Position numbers and translations under genes: made by a program
Shown: piece after piece, positions 8,101-16,689 of the stretch
Layout of the letters: each line of letters starts with the position of its first letter
Position numbering within the stretch: position 1 is the stretch's first letter
The notes under the pieces: model-generated
Database searches by the model: none
Told to the model about the DNA's origin: nothing
Seen by the model: only the letters and a program-made list of their open reading frames with translations
NCBI GenBank assembly: GCA_030606865.1
Contig: JAUWFQ010000009.1
Coordinates: 1 to 32,294 of the forward strand
Direction of reading: 5' to 3'
DNA: 32,294 nt
Source of the DNA: a bacterium
GTDB lineage: Bacteria > Fidelibacterota > Marinisomatia > Marinisomatales > JAHJCW01

Positions 8101-10140
8101 TTGAGCAAAACAATTTCAAATCGGTTTATTTGGTTATGGGAAAAAGGATTACTTTATATTATGTTAACAGGTATTGTGTATGCTGTTTATTCTCTTAGTA
8201 CGAATGTAGGGGTTTTGGATTGGCGAAAAGAAGTAACATACTTTAATTACATCAAAATTTCATTAGTAGATTATAACATGTTTCCATATTTCTGGTGGGA
8301 GAAGTTGACTAACATTGACTGGTATCCACCGATAAGGGCAACAGCAGCATTTATTGCAATACCGGAAACACCCGTATTTTCTCCAATTATACCATTAATA
8401 ATGATTATGAGCGTTATCGGATTTATTAAACTATACATGTTTTTAATGTTTATTGTAGGCGTAGTAGGTGTTGTAAAATTGAAAAAACAATTAAATTGGA
8501 ATGATATTCAATTCCGAACCTACTGTGCAATGTATCTGTTTTCACCCATAATTATGCAGCATCTAGCAGTTGGCTATTCACCATGGATAAATCTATTTTT
8601 ATTTCCGTGGTTTGTTTTCTTTTTAGCTGAGAAAAATAAATTAAGAAGCTCCATAGGTATTGCCGGAACAATGGCATTTGTATTGCTTCAAGGCGGCGTT
8701 TATACATTTATTTGGTTTATGATGATTTTCATACTTTATAGTTTTTGGTGTTTAATTATTGATAGAAAGTGGCAGATCATCCTACAAATGGCAATTGTAC
8801 CGTTGTTGGTTCTGTTATTAGCATTAGTCAGGATTTATTCTACAGCCAATGCTTATGTTGATTTTACACGTGTATGGTTTGAAACAAACGGGTATAATCC
8901 CTTTAATTTTTTATTCTATGCTCTAATTCCGACAGTTACTATTCAGCCAATAGATTTACTGTTTTGGACTGACTTGTTTAGGATAGGAATACCACAGCAT
9001 GATGGCGGGATCTTCTGGGGATTAATTGTAATAATGGTTTTAGTTATGGTTTTCCGATTTAAAGAAATATTTAAGAAAGGCACCAAAAGTCAAAACACAA
9101 TTAATTATCTGGCGATGTTTTTTACTGCCGCAACAATATTTATCTTTTCATTTTTCTCAGTTTGGGCTGCCATTATGAAAACGATACAGTCCTTAATTTA
9201 TATACCGTTTTTTGAAAGCATTAAAAATTATGGTTTTCGATGGGCGATTCCTGCCTATTTGGGTTTTACTTTAGTGTTGGCAAATAATACAGAAAAGATA
9301 TGGCTTGTTCTAAGCGATTGGCTAAAAACAAAGATATGGATAAATATAAAAACGGTAGCAATAATTCTCTTTAAAGTTGCAGTCTTAGGACTGGGAGTTG
9401 TTTGGCTTGTACTATTATTTTTAAAAAACCAAATATTAGACCAGTTTAAGAATGTAATTAGTATAGCTTTTAATGGGGAGGCATTTGCATTTATTAGAAA
9501 TCGTATGGAAGGAATGGATCAAAATAATCTTGAATTTTATTTTTTAAAAGCGGAAAATTTATATTCTGTTATTCAACAGTGGATTCTAATTATATTAATT
9601 TTTTTATTTATGATTGTTGTCTTCGCATTAATTTTTAAAATCAATAGAAATAAAACCGCAATAATTATAGAAAAGTATCCTTTCCTTAAATTCGAAATGT
9701 TATTGGCGATTCCACTGCTGTTTTCAATGTCAATGTGGACAAAATTAGCGATATCAGTACCATATACAGATTTTCCAGTACAGACAGTAGAAAGCCCAAC
9801 TGTTATTGTAGAAAGAGATAGTTTATATAGCTCTCCTAAAATATCGGTAACACCGAAAGAAATGATAATTAAACCGGATGCAGAGATAAAACCATACGGA
9901 TACAAATTCCCAAAGATTTTAGCTCGTGATTCTAAATATTTATTGGTAAAAACAAAAAATGCAGTGTTATTTAACATGCAGAACGAATTAATGATAAAGC
10001 CATTGGACAATGAAGAAATAATCGTAACATTTAAAACAAAGACTATTAACAGGACATTGCTGATAACACTAATTTCATGGCTAGGTAGTATTGTTTTCTT
10101 TATCGTGAGTAATTTTCGATCAAAAAAATTACGGGGATAG
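8101..10140 (+). CDS. large polytopic membrane protein, GT-C glycosyltransferase-like
   Basis: Integral membrane protein of 679 residues that I cannot assign to a named family. It has a TM helix at about 17-33 and then an acidic loop (D40-W-R-K-E44) placed where GT-C enzymes carry their metal or acceptor-binding acid. A conserved-looking segment with IPETPVFSP follows, then about ten more helices. A polar, probably periplasmic, domain occupies about 560-645, and a final helix at 652-672 ends in a basic tail (FRSKKLRG). This architecture fits a GT-C transferase using a polyprenyl-phosphate sugar. The start is a TTG with AGG 10 bases upstream; an ATG at 8161 is the alternative but would remove the N-terminal segment. 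Its position directly ahead of the decaprenyl-phosphoryl-arabinose-type genes makes an arabinofuranosyltransferase plausible. That is inference. Confidence 0.6.
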   Translation: MSKTISNRFIWLWEKGLLYIMLTGIVYAVYSLSTNVGVLDWRKEVTYFNYIKISLVDYNMFPYFWWEKLTNIDWYPPIRATAAFIAIPETPVFSPIIPLIMIMSVIGFIKLYMFLMFIVGVVGVVKLKKQLNWNDIQFRTYCAMYLFSPIIMQHLAVGYSPWINLFLFPWFVFFLAEKNKLRSSIGIAGTMAFVLLQGGVYTFIWFMMIFILYSFWCLIIDRKWQIILQMAIVPLLVLLLALVRIYSTANAYVDFTRVWFETNGYNPFNFLFYALIPTVTIQPIDLLFWTDLFRIGIPQHDGGIFWGLIVIMVLVMVFRFKEIFKKGTKSQNTINYLAMFFTAATIFIFSFFSVWAAIMKTIQSLIYIPFFESIKNYGFRWAIPAYLGFTLVLANNTEKIWLVLSDWLKTKIWINIKTVAIILFKVAVLGLGVVWLVLLFLKNQILDQFKNVISIAFNGEAFAFIRNRMEGMDQNNLEFYFLKAENLYSVIQQWILIILIFLFMIVVFALIFKINRNKTAIIIEKYPFLKFEMLLAIPLLFSMSMWTKLAISVPYTDFPVQTVESPTVIVERDSLYSSPKISVTPKEMIIKPDAEIKPYGYKFPKILARDSKYLLVKTKNAVLFNMQNELMIKPLDNEEIIVTFKTKTINRTLLITLISWLGSIVFFIVSNFRSKKLRG

Positions 10141-10187
10141 TTAAATAATAAGATTTATTTTTTGTACTTGTCCTTAAATTTAAATAT

Positions 10188-11669
10188 ATGTCTATTAATA
10201 AATCTAAAGAAATTGCCCTCTTTGTCGATTTAGACGGTACATTGATTGCCACAGATACTTTCTTTGAATCCATTGTTTTGTTGCTAAAATCATATCCGCT
10301 AAAAACATTTTCGTTAATATTATGGATGTTTAAAGGGAAGGCATATCTTAAAGATAAAATTGCTCAACATAAGACACCTAAAGCAAGCCTGTTACCATAT
10401 CGAGAAGAGGTATTAGCTTTTATCAAGAAAGAAAAAGGAAAAGGTCGTAAGGTCTATTTATTAACAGCGGCAAATCAAAAGATTGCCAATAAAGTTGCTA
10501 ATCATCTTGGTTGTTTTGCCGGTGCTTTTGGCTCAAATGATAAGATAAATCTATCAGGAGAACAAAAATTAAAAAGAGTGTATCAAATAGTTGGAAAGGC
10601 ACAATTTGACTACATTGGAGACTCTAAAGTCGACATACCGATTTGGAAAAAATCCAATGAAATAATAATGGTAAATCCGAATACTGTTGTAATAAATAAA
10701 TTTAAAAAATGTAAAAATGTACAATTGATTAAACCAAGCAAATATAAAACAAATCTTAAAATAATGATAAAGGGTATGCGGGTTCATCAATGGGCGAAAA
10801 ACTCATTACTCTTTTTACCGATTATAATGGCACATCAGTTTACAGATGTAAATTTGTTAATTACAGTTTTATGGGCATTCATTTCATTCAGTTTATGTGC
10901 TTCAGCAGTTTATATATTAAACGATTTAATAGACATAGAAACTGACAGGGAACATCCAACCAAGAAAAAGAGACCATTAGCTTCAGGCTTAATGTCCGTT
11001 AAAATGGCTGCAATGTTAATATTTTTACTTTTACTAACAAGTGTTTTTATATCAATAAAGATGCTTTCCGCGGCATTTTTAATAATTTTAATAATTTATA
11101 TGATTTCAACAACTGCATACTCAATTATTCTTAAACAAATAATGTTGATTGACGTGATAATCTTGGGTGGATTATATACTTTGCGGATTGTAGCAGGATC
11201 AGTTGCCTCAAGAGTGGATGTCTCTTCGTGGTTATTGGTCTTTTCAATGTTTTTCTTTTTAAGTCTTGCCTTTATGAAAAGATATGCTGATTTAATTCTA
11301 ATGAAACAGAATAACTATGAAGAAATTGCAGGAAGAGGTTACCATATTGACGATTTAGATCTTGTGCAAAAGTCTGGTATTACTAGTGGATTCATAGCGA
11401 TGTTAGTCTTGGCGTTGTATATTAACAGTGATCATGTAATTGAGTTGTATAAATCCCCCATACTTATTTGGTTTATGATACCAGTACTATTTTATTGGCT
11501 AATGAGAATGTGGATGGTTACTAATCGAGGGGAAATGACAAATGATCCAATTAATTACGCAATACGCGATAGGACAACATATGTTGCGATGACAATCATA
11601 GGTATAATAATGTTATTGGCTGCAACTATAGACAACTCCATTTTAAATAATCTTAATATAATTCAATGA
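10188..11669 (+). CDS. HAD phosphatase-UbiA fusion: polyprenyl-phosphate 5-phosphoribosyltransferase/phosphatase
   Basis: Two-domain protein of 493 residues. Residues 1 to about 185 are a HAD hydrolase with nucleophile motif FVDLDGT (D14, D16), motif II LLTAAN (T93) and the acidic motif GDSKVD (D145, D149). Residues about 195-493 are a UbiA-type membrane prenyltransferase opening with RVHQWAKN. Its Asp-rich motif NDLIDIETDREHPTKKKRP (N245, D246, D249, D253) is close to that of mycobacterial Rv3806c, which transfers phosphoribose from PRPP to decaprenyl phosphate. The fused HAD domain would then remove the 5-phosphate, the step assigned to the separate Rv3807c in mycobacteria. It probably acts at the cytoplasmic membrane face. 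The downstream gene overlaps by 4 bases (ATGA). The lipid chain length is not knowable here. Confidence 0.87.
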   Translation: MSINKSKEIALFVDLDGTLIATDTFFESIVLLLKSYPLKTFSLILWMFKGKAYLKDKIAQHKTPKASLLPYREEVLAFIKKEKGKGRKVYLLTAANQKIANKVANHLGCFAGAFGSNDKINLSGEQKLKRVYQIVGKAQFDYIGDSKVDIPIWKKSNEIIMVNPNTVVINKFKKCKNVQLIKPSKYKTNLKIMIKGMRVHQWAKNSLLFLPIIMAHQFTDVNLLITVLWAFISFSLCASAVYILNDLIDIETDREHPTKKKRPLASGLMSVKMAAMLIFLLLLTSVFISIKMLSAAFLIILIIYMISTTAYSIILKQIMLIDVIILGGLYTLRIVAGSVASRVDVSSWLLVFSMFFFLSLAFMKRYADLILMKQNNYEEIAGRGYHIDDLDLVQKSGITSGFIAMLVLALYINSDHVIELYKSPILIWFMIPVLFYWLMRMWMVTNRGEMTNDPINYAIRDRTTYVAMTIIGIIMLLAATIDNSILNNLNIIQ

Positions 11670-12991
11670 AACAACACTATAAATCGTGGGGGCTTTATCC
11701 TCCGGCAAAGCACAAAAATGTAATAAAACTACACTGGATTAGTGATATACCTGATTTAAGCAGAATAGAAACTTTGGTATTGCCATATGGTTTGGGACGA
11801 AGCTATGGTGATAATTGTTTGAATAATGATAACACCCTATTGGATACATCAGGGATTTCAAGATTCATCGAATTTGACAAGAAATCTGGTATAATAAAAT
11901 GTGAAGCAGGTGTATCATTTGCAAAGATATTAAAGGTAATTGTGCCAAATGGATGGTTTTTTCCGGTTACTCCCGGCACAAAATTTGTTACAGTCGGTGG
12001 TGCAATAGCAAACGACGTTCATGGTAAAAACCACCATACGGCAGGCACTTTTGGTAAACATATAATAAGCTTTGAATTGTTGAAGTCCAGCGGGAAAAAA
12101 TATATATGTTCGGCAACAAAGAATACGGAATTATATAAAGCAACAATCGGTGGGATGGGCTTGACGGGATTGATCCTGTGGGCGCAATTTAAATTGAAAC
12201 CTATTAACAATGCTTACATTGATGCTGAAACAATTAAATTTAAAAATTTGGATGAATTCTTTGAGCTTTCTGAGAAATCTTCTAAAGAATATGAATATAT
12301 TGTATCTTGGATAGATTGTACAAGTAGGGGTAAGAATTTTGGAAGGGGATTGTTTTTTCGTGGTAATCATTCTAGTCTCGACAAATCAGAATTACCACAA
12401 CCTAAACCACCGAAAAGGTTACCATTTCCATTTACTGCCCCTGCTTTTTTGCTGAATCGATTTACTTTGAAAATCGCAAATGCTGTAATATATCGTTCAC
12501 AACTTAAGAAACATACCAAAGGGATAAAACACTATGATCCGTTCTTCTATCCTTTAGATTCAATATTGAATTGGAATCGGATGTACGGTAAAAGAGGATT
12601 CTTCCAATATCAATGCGTTGTTCCATATACCGATGGTGGTACTGCTATCAGACAAATTTTGGAGTGTATATCAAAATCGGGAAAAGGTTCATTCTTAGCT
12701 GTGTTAAAAACAATGGGTAGCGTTAGTTCTCCAGGAATCTTATCTTTTCCGAGAGAGGGAGTTACTTTAGCTTTAGATTTTGCCAATCACGGAGAAAAAA
12801 CCCGTAAGCTATTTGCAGACTTAGATGAAATTGTAAAATCAGTGGGTGGTGCCTTATATCCCTGTAAAGATGCGTGCATGTCCCCGGAAATGTTTCGTTT
12901 TAGTTACGCTGAATGGAAAAATTTTAATAAATATATAGATCCAAAATTTTCCTCCAGCTTATGGCGTAGGGTAAATAAAGAAAAGGAGTAG
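11666..12991 (+). CDS. DprE1-like decaprenylphosphoryl-ribose 2'-oxidase
   Basis: FAD-dependent oxidase of 441 residues that oxidises the 2'-OH of polyprenylphosphoryl-ribose, the first half of ribose-to-arabinose epimerisation. Segments match mycobacterial DprE1 closely: GLGRSYGDN (43-50), TPGTKFVTVGGAIANDVHGKNHHTAG (FAD and active-site region, H119 and K121), GGMGLTG, FYPLDSILNWNRMYGKRGFFQYQ, LSFP near 359 and LYPCKDA. K401 aligns with DprE1 Lys418. The residue aligned with DprE1 Cys387 is Ala369. The N terminus (SWGLYPPAK) also aligns with that family. It overlaps the HAD-UbiA gene by 4 bases and is followed 3 bases later by the DprE2-like gene, so the three are one translational unit. Confidence 0.92.
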   Translation: MKQHYKSWGLYPPAKHKNVIKLHWISDIPDLSRIETLVLPYGLGRSYGDNCLNNDNTLLDTSGISRFIEFDKKSGIIKCEAGVSFAKILKVIVPNGWFFPVTPGTKFVTVGGAIANDVHGKNHHTAGTFGKHIISFELLKSSGKKYICSATKNTELYKATIGGMGLTGLILWAQFKLKPINNAYIDAETIKFKNLDEFFELSEKSSKEYEYIVSWIDCTSRGKNFGRGLFFRGNHSSLDKSELPQPKPPKRLPFPFTAPAFLLNRFTLKIANAVIYRSQLKKHTKGIKHYDPFFYPLDSILNWNRMYGKRGFFQYQCVVPYTDGGTAIRQILECISKSGKGSFLAVLKTMGSVSSPGILSFPREGVTLALDFANHGEKTRKLFADLDEIVKSVGGALYPCKDACMSPEMFRFSYAEWKNFNKYIDPKFSSSLWRRVNKEKE

Positions 12992-12994
12992 ATA

Positions 12995-13735
12995 ATGAAA
13001 AATATTTTAGTAATAGGGGCAACTTCAGCAATTGCTCAAACATTTATAGAACGCATGGCTGTTGGTGATAATAAACTGTTTTTAGTCGCTCGTGATAAAG
13101 ATAAGCTAAGCACAATAAAAAATGATCTCAGAATAAAGAAAAATATAAATATTACCACTTTTATTTTAGATGTGAACGATCATAATAACTATGACAGCAT
13201 GTTTAATACAGCCAAATCATATTTGGGTAGAATTGATATATTATTAATGGCTCATGGCACTTTACCTGACCAAAAAGAGTGTGAAGAAAAAGTTGAAACA
13301 GCTGTTTTTGAATTTGGAATAAATGCTTTAAGTATTATTGTTTTATGTTTAAAAGCAGCTAAAATATTTGAAGATCAAAAATTTGGACTATTAGCAGTGA
13401 TAACATCAGTTGCCGGTGACCGCGGACGTCAAAGTAATTATATTTATGGCTCAGCGAAAGGTGCAGTTAACATATTTTTACAGGGACTACGTAACCGACT
13501 TACAAAATACGGTGTTAGCGTATTGACAGTGAAGCCCGGTTTTGTTGATACCCCAATGACAGCACATCTTCCGAAAAATCTGCTTTTCTCAAAACCAGAA
13601 GTAATTGCTAAGGGTATTGTAAAAGCAATAAACAAGAACAAATCAAAAGAAATATATTTACCAGGATATTGGAGGATAATAATGTTTATAATTAAATCTA
13701 TTCCGGGAAAAATCTTTAATAAATTATCTTTATAA
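12995..13735 (+). CDS. DprE2-like short-chain dehydrogenase (2'-keto reductase)
   Basis: NAD(P)H-dependent SDR of 246 residues, expected to reduce the 2'-keto intermediate made by the DprE1-like enzyme to polyprenylphosphoryl-D-arabinose. The cofactor loop is GATSAIAQ (8-15), a variant of TGxxxGIG also seen in DprE2. N110, S138, Y151 and K155 form the SDR catalytic set. The active-site stretch SVAGDRGRQSNYIYGSAK is characteristic of DprE2. The C terminus (IIMFIIKSIPGKIFNKL) is hydrophobic and may attach the protein to the membrane. A strong AAGGAG lies just before the ATG at 12995, only 3 bases after the dprE1-like stop. A nested hairpin follows the gene. Confidence 0.88.
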   Translation: MKNILVIGATSAIAQTFIERMAVGDNKLFLVARDKDKLSTIKNDLRIKKNINITTFILDVNDHNNYDSMFNTAKSYLGRIDILLMAHGTLPDQKECEEKVETAVFEFGINALSIIVLCLKAAKIFEDQKFGLLAVITSVAGDRGRQSNYIYGSAKGAVNIFLQGLRNRLTKYGVSVLTVKPGFVDTPMTAHLPKNLLFSKPEVIAKGIVKAINKNKSKEIYLPGYWRIIMFIIKSIPGKIFNKLSL

Positions 13736-13750
13736 TATCAATTTCATATC

Positions 13751-13814
13751 CTACTTGGTGTTAAACCTGAGTTTTTTTTAAACTCAAAATTTGGAAAACC
13801 TTGAAACCAGGTAG
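13751..13814. terminator. nested hairpin between the dprE2-like gene and ruvB
   Basis: Outer arms CTACTTGGT (13751-13759) and ACCAGGTAG (13806-13814) pair over 9 bases with one G-U. Inside, TGAGTTT and AAACTCA form a 7-base stem with a T5 loop (13768-13786). It could end the arabinose-donor operon or act in the ruvB leader. The lack of a proper T-tract after the outer stem makes a simple intrinsic terminator uncertain. Confidence 0.4.
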
Positions 13815-13856
13815 TATTTTCACGCCCTCAATATATACGTTTTTTATTTATTTCGC

Positions 13857-14885
13857 ATGATTAACGAATTACATATGACAGACCCTGTACTGAATGATGA
13901 TGATTTAACAGTAGAAAAAACACTACGACCGTCACATTTTGATGATTTTATTGGCCAAAGAGAATTGGTTGAAAGCTTAATGGTTTATATCGAAGCTGCC
14001 AACAAGAGAGAAGGCGCACTTGATCATGTGTTACTATTTGGGCCACCCGGGCTTGGGAAAACTACTTTAGCCAATATTGTTGCCAAAGAATTAAGTGCAA
14101 ATATTCGTCCCTCATCCGGTCCTGTTTTGGATCGCGCTGGCGATTTGGCTGGGATGTTAACAAACTTAGAACATCGCGATGTGTTTTTTATCGATGAAAT
14201 ACATCGGTTGAATAGTGTTGTCGAAGAATATTTGTATTCAGCTATGGAAGATTTCCGCATCGATATTATGATAGATAAAGGTCCGGGTGCTCGTAGTGTA
14301 CAATTAAATTTGGAACAATTCACTCTTGTTGGAGCAACTACAAGATTAGGGAATTTAACTTCACCATTACGTGATCGCTTTGGCGTTGTATTAAGAGTTG
14401 ATTACTATAGCGATGAGGATTTGTTTCACATCGTGCAACGCTCAGCTGGAATTTTAGAGATTGAGATTGATGATGATGGTACATGGGAAATAGCCCGCCG
14501 CTCAAGAGGAACACCGCGAATTGCGAACCGGATTTTACGCCGCACGAGAGATTATGCGGAGGTCAAAGCCAATGGCAACATAAATGAAAAGATAGCTAAA
14601 AAATCACTTACAACACTTGGAATTGATGAAACGGGATTGGATGAAATGGACCGGCGAATATTGGCCACGTTAATAGACAAATTTGATGGAGGACCAGTAG
14701 GAATAAGTTCATTAGCGGTCGCAATCGGCGAAGATTCTACAACTATCGAAGATGTATATGAACCATTTTTAATAAAAGAAGGATTTATTCAACGTACTTC
14801 CAGAGGGCGAATAGCACAGGAGAGAGCGTTTAAACTATTGGGGAAAAATCAAAAACAATTACAACGAGGGTTTTTTAATGATTGA
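13857..14885 (+). CDS. ruvB: Holliday junction branch migration ATPase RuvB
   Basis: AAA+ motor that drives branch migration of Holliday junctions with RuvA. At 342 residues it is full length. Walker [10 protein letters not shown] lies at about 62-70, Walker [10 protein letters not shown] around D113, sensor GATTRLGNL, and [18 protein letters not shown] in the lid, followed by the C-terminal winged helix ([14 protein letters not shown]). The ATG at 13857 or the in-frame ATG at 13875 could be the start; neither has a clear Shine-Dalgarno. The last 8 bases overlap queA, so ruvB and queA are coupled. ruvA and ruvC are not in the window. Confidence 0.97.
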   Translation: MINELHMTDPVLNDDDLTVEKTLRPSHFDDFIGQRELVESLMVYIEAANKREGALDHVLLFGPPGLGKTTLANIVAKELSANIRPSSGPVLDRAGDLAGMLTNLEHRDVFFIDEIHRLNSVVEEYLYSAMEDFRIDIMIDKGPGARSVQLNLEQFTLVGATTRLGNLTSPLRDRFGVVLRVDYYSDEDLFHIVQRSAGILEIEIDDDGTWEIARRSRGTPRIANRILRRTRDYAEVKANGNINEKIAKKSLTTLGIDETGLDEMDRRILATLIDKFDGGPVGISSLAVAIGEDSTTIEDVYEPFLIKEGFIQRTSRGRIAQERAFKLLGKNQKQLQRGFFND

Positions 14886-15930
14886 AAAAAAGAAAAAATA
14901 TAAATTAGCGGATTTTAATTATTCACTACCAAGTAAGTATATCGCAGAATATCCATCGCAGCGTCGCGATCAATCTAAATTATTAGTTTTGCATCGTGAT
15001 ACGGGTGAAATAGAGCATAAGAAATTCTTTGAAGTAACGGATTACATGCGGAAAAATGATTTATTGCTGATAAATAATACAAGAGTATTTCCGGCGCGTT
15101 TATTTGCAACAAAAGACAAAACAGAAGCAAAGGTAGAGGTGTTCTTACTACGTGAATTAAATGAAAATTTATGGGAAGTTATGGTTCGCCCTGCTCGTAA
15201 GGTACGTATTGGAAATAAATTGGAATTAGCGCCAAATGTGTTTTGTGATGTGATTGATAATACAGTTTCAGGTGGACGTGTTGTAAGATTTGAATATGAA
15301 GGAGATGATATATATTCTGTAATTGATCGAATCGGTATTTCACCGTTACCTCCATATATTAGGCGCGAACCTGAGAAAAAAGATAAAATTCGTTATCAGA
15401 CCGTGTATGCTGACAAAAGAGGAGCTGTGGCAGCTCCTACCGCAGGACTACATTTTACTCAAGGATTACTAGATAAAATTGAGCGCAAGGGTGTAAAAAA
15501 AGAAACAATCACTTTGCACATAGGATTAGGAACATTCCGCCAGGTACAAGTCGAAGATTTAAATCGCCATCAAATGGATTCAGAATACTTTGAAGTTTCA
15601 TTTGAGGCGGCGATGGCAATAAATACCGCTCGCAAAAAACGCAGAAAGGTAATAGCGGTTGGGACATCAACGGTGCGTGCTATTGAAACGGTGGCTGTAT
15701 CTGGATTTCAAGTCAGTCCAAAACGCGGTTGGACAGATAAATTTATTTATCCTCCAAACAAATTTCAGATGGTTGATGCCATGATCACCAATTTTCATCA
15801 ACCACAAAGTACATTATTAATGATGGTAAGTGCTTTTGCAGGTCTCGATTTAATATTAAAAGCCTATAAAGAAGCTAAGAAAAAGGACTATCGATTTTTG
15901 AGTTATGGTGACGCAATGTTAATTCTTTAG
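14878..15930 (+). CDS. queA: S-adenosylmethionine:tRNA ribosyltransferase-isomerase
   Basis: Makes epoxyqueuosine in tRNA by moving the ribosyl group of SAM onto preQ1 at the wobble position. The length of 350 residues is typical. Landmarks are the N-terminal [39 protein letters not shown], the central [10 protein letters not shown] near 186, THIGLGTF-like [11 protein letters not shown], and C-terminal [21 protein letters not shown]. It overlaps the end of ruvB by 8 bases and is followed 2 bases later by ispD. Its presence shows the organism can use queuosine in its tRNAs. Confidence 0.97.
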   Translation: MIEKKKKYKLADFNYSLPSKYIAEYPSQRRDQSKLLVLHRDTGEIEHKKFFEVTDYMRKNDLLLINNTRVFPARLFATKDKTEAKVEVFLLRELNENLWEVMVRPARKVRIGNKLELAPNVFCDVIDNTVSGGRVVRFEYEGDDIYSVIDRIGISPLPPYIRREPEKKDKIRYQTVYADKRGAVAAPTAGLHFTQGLLDKIERKGVKKETITLHIGLGTFRQVQVEDLNRHQMDSEYFEVSFEAAMAINTARKKRRKVIAVGTSTVRAIETVAVSGFQVSPKRGWTDKFIYPPNKFQMVDAMITNFHQPQSTLLMMVSAFAGLDLILKAYKEAKKKDYRFLSYGDAMLIL

Positions 15931-15932
15931 CA

Positions 15933-16628
15933 ATGTATAAAGAATATCAAATAGGTGCAGTTATTGTCGCTGCCGGTTCCGGTCTGAGATTTGGCGAAAG
16001 GAAGCAGTTCAAGAAACTAGGAACAAAACCATTATATTTATATTCTTTGCAACGTTTTATAGATTGTGATTTAATTGATGAAATAGTTTTAGTGGTCCCG
16101 AATGATTTATTAAAAACGATTTTTAATGAAGTAGCTAAGTTAAATCCCCGAATAAAAGTCGTTGCTGGTGGGAAATTACGGCAAGATTCTGTATTGGCAG
16201 GAGTGAATACACTGTCTAATCAATGTGAAATAGTCTGCATCCATGACGCTGCAAGACCTTTCGTTTCTGCTGGTCTGATTCATAAAACCATTAGTTCATG
16301 TGAGCGCAATGATGGAGCTGTTGCTGCAATACCTTCGAATGATACGGTAAAAGAGATTAACACTAACGATAATAGCGTTATAAGAACAATTTCACGCGGA
16401 AAAATATGGTTAGCTCAAACACCGCAAGCTTTTCATCGTCAACCACTAATTACAGCTATGGAAAAAGCTCTAGCAGAAAATATTCAGGGGACAGATGAAG
16501 CGGTTCTGCTGGAGCGGTTAGAATACCGGATTGTGATAGTAGAAGGTAATACTAATAACATGAAAATCACCGACTTGAATGATTGGGAATTAGCAGAAAT
16601 ATTAGTGGAAAAGCAAGGTTATGTTTAA
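15933..16628 (+). CDS. ispD: 2-C-methyl-D-erythritol 4-phosphate cytidylyltransferase
   Basis: Third enzyme of the MEP isoprenoid pathway, joining CTP to MEP. The protein has 231 residues, the usual size. The nucleotide-binding loop AAGSGLRFGERKQFKKLG lies near the N terminus. Also seen are VVPNDL, VVAGGKLRQDSV, HDAARPFV, AQTPQAFHR and GTDEAVLLE, in the expected order, followed by KITDLNDWELAE, a form of the family's KIT..DL ending. It follows queA by 2 bases. In many genomes ispD sits next to ispF; here a DUF2723 gene lies between them. Confidence 0.97.
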   Translation: MYKEYQIGAVIVAAGSGLRFGERKQFKKLGTKPLYLYSLQRFIDCDLIDEIVLVVPNDLLKTIFNEVAKLNPRIKVVAGGKLRQDSVLAGVNTLSNQCEIVCIHDAARPFVSAGLIHKTISSCERNDGAVAAIPSNDTVKEINTNDNSVIRTISRGKIWLAQTPQAFHRQPLITAMEKALAENIQGTDEAVLLERLEYRIVIVEGNTNNMKITDLNDWELAEILVEKQGYV

Positions 16629-16689
16629 TATTATTATAAGTATGCAAAATAACTATTCATATAATTATGGGAAATAATTTAAAAAAACA

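Noticed and set aside
9573-10010. 145-residue minus-strand ORF
   Set aside because: Shadow of the GT-C-like gene; no recognisable domain or ribosome binding site.
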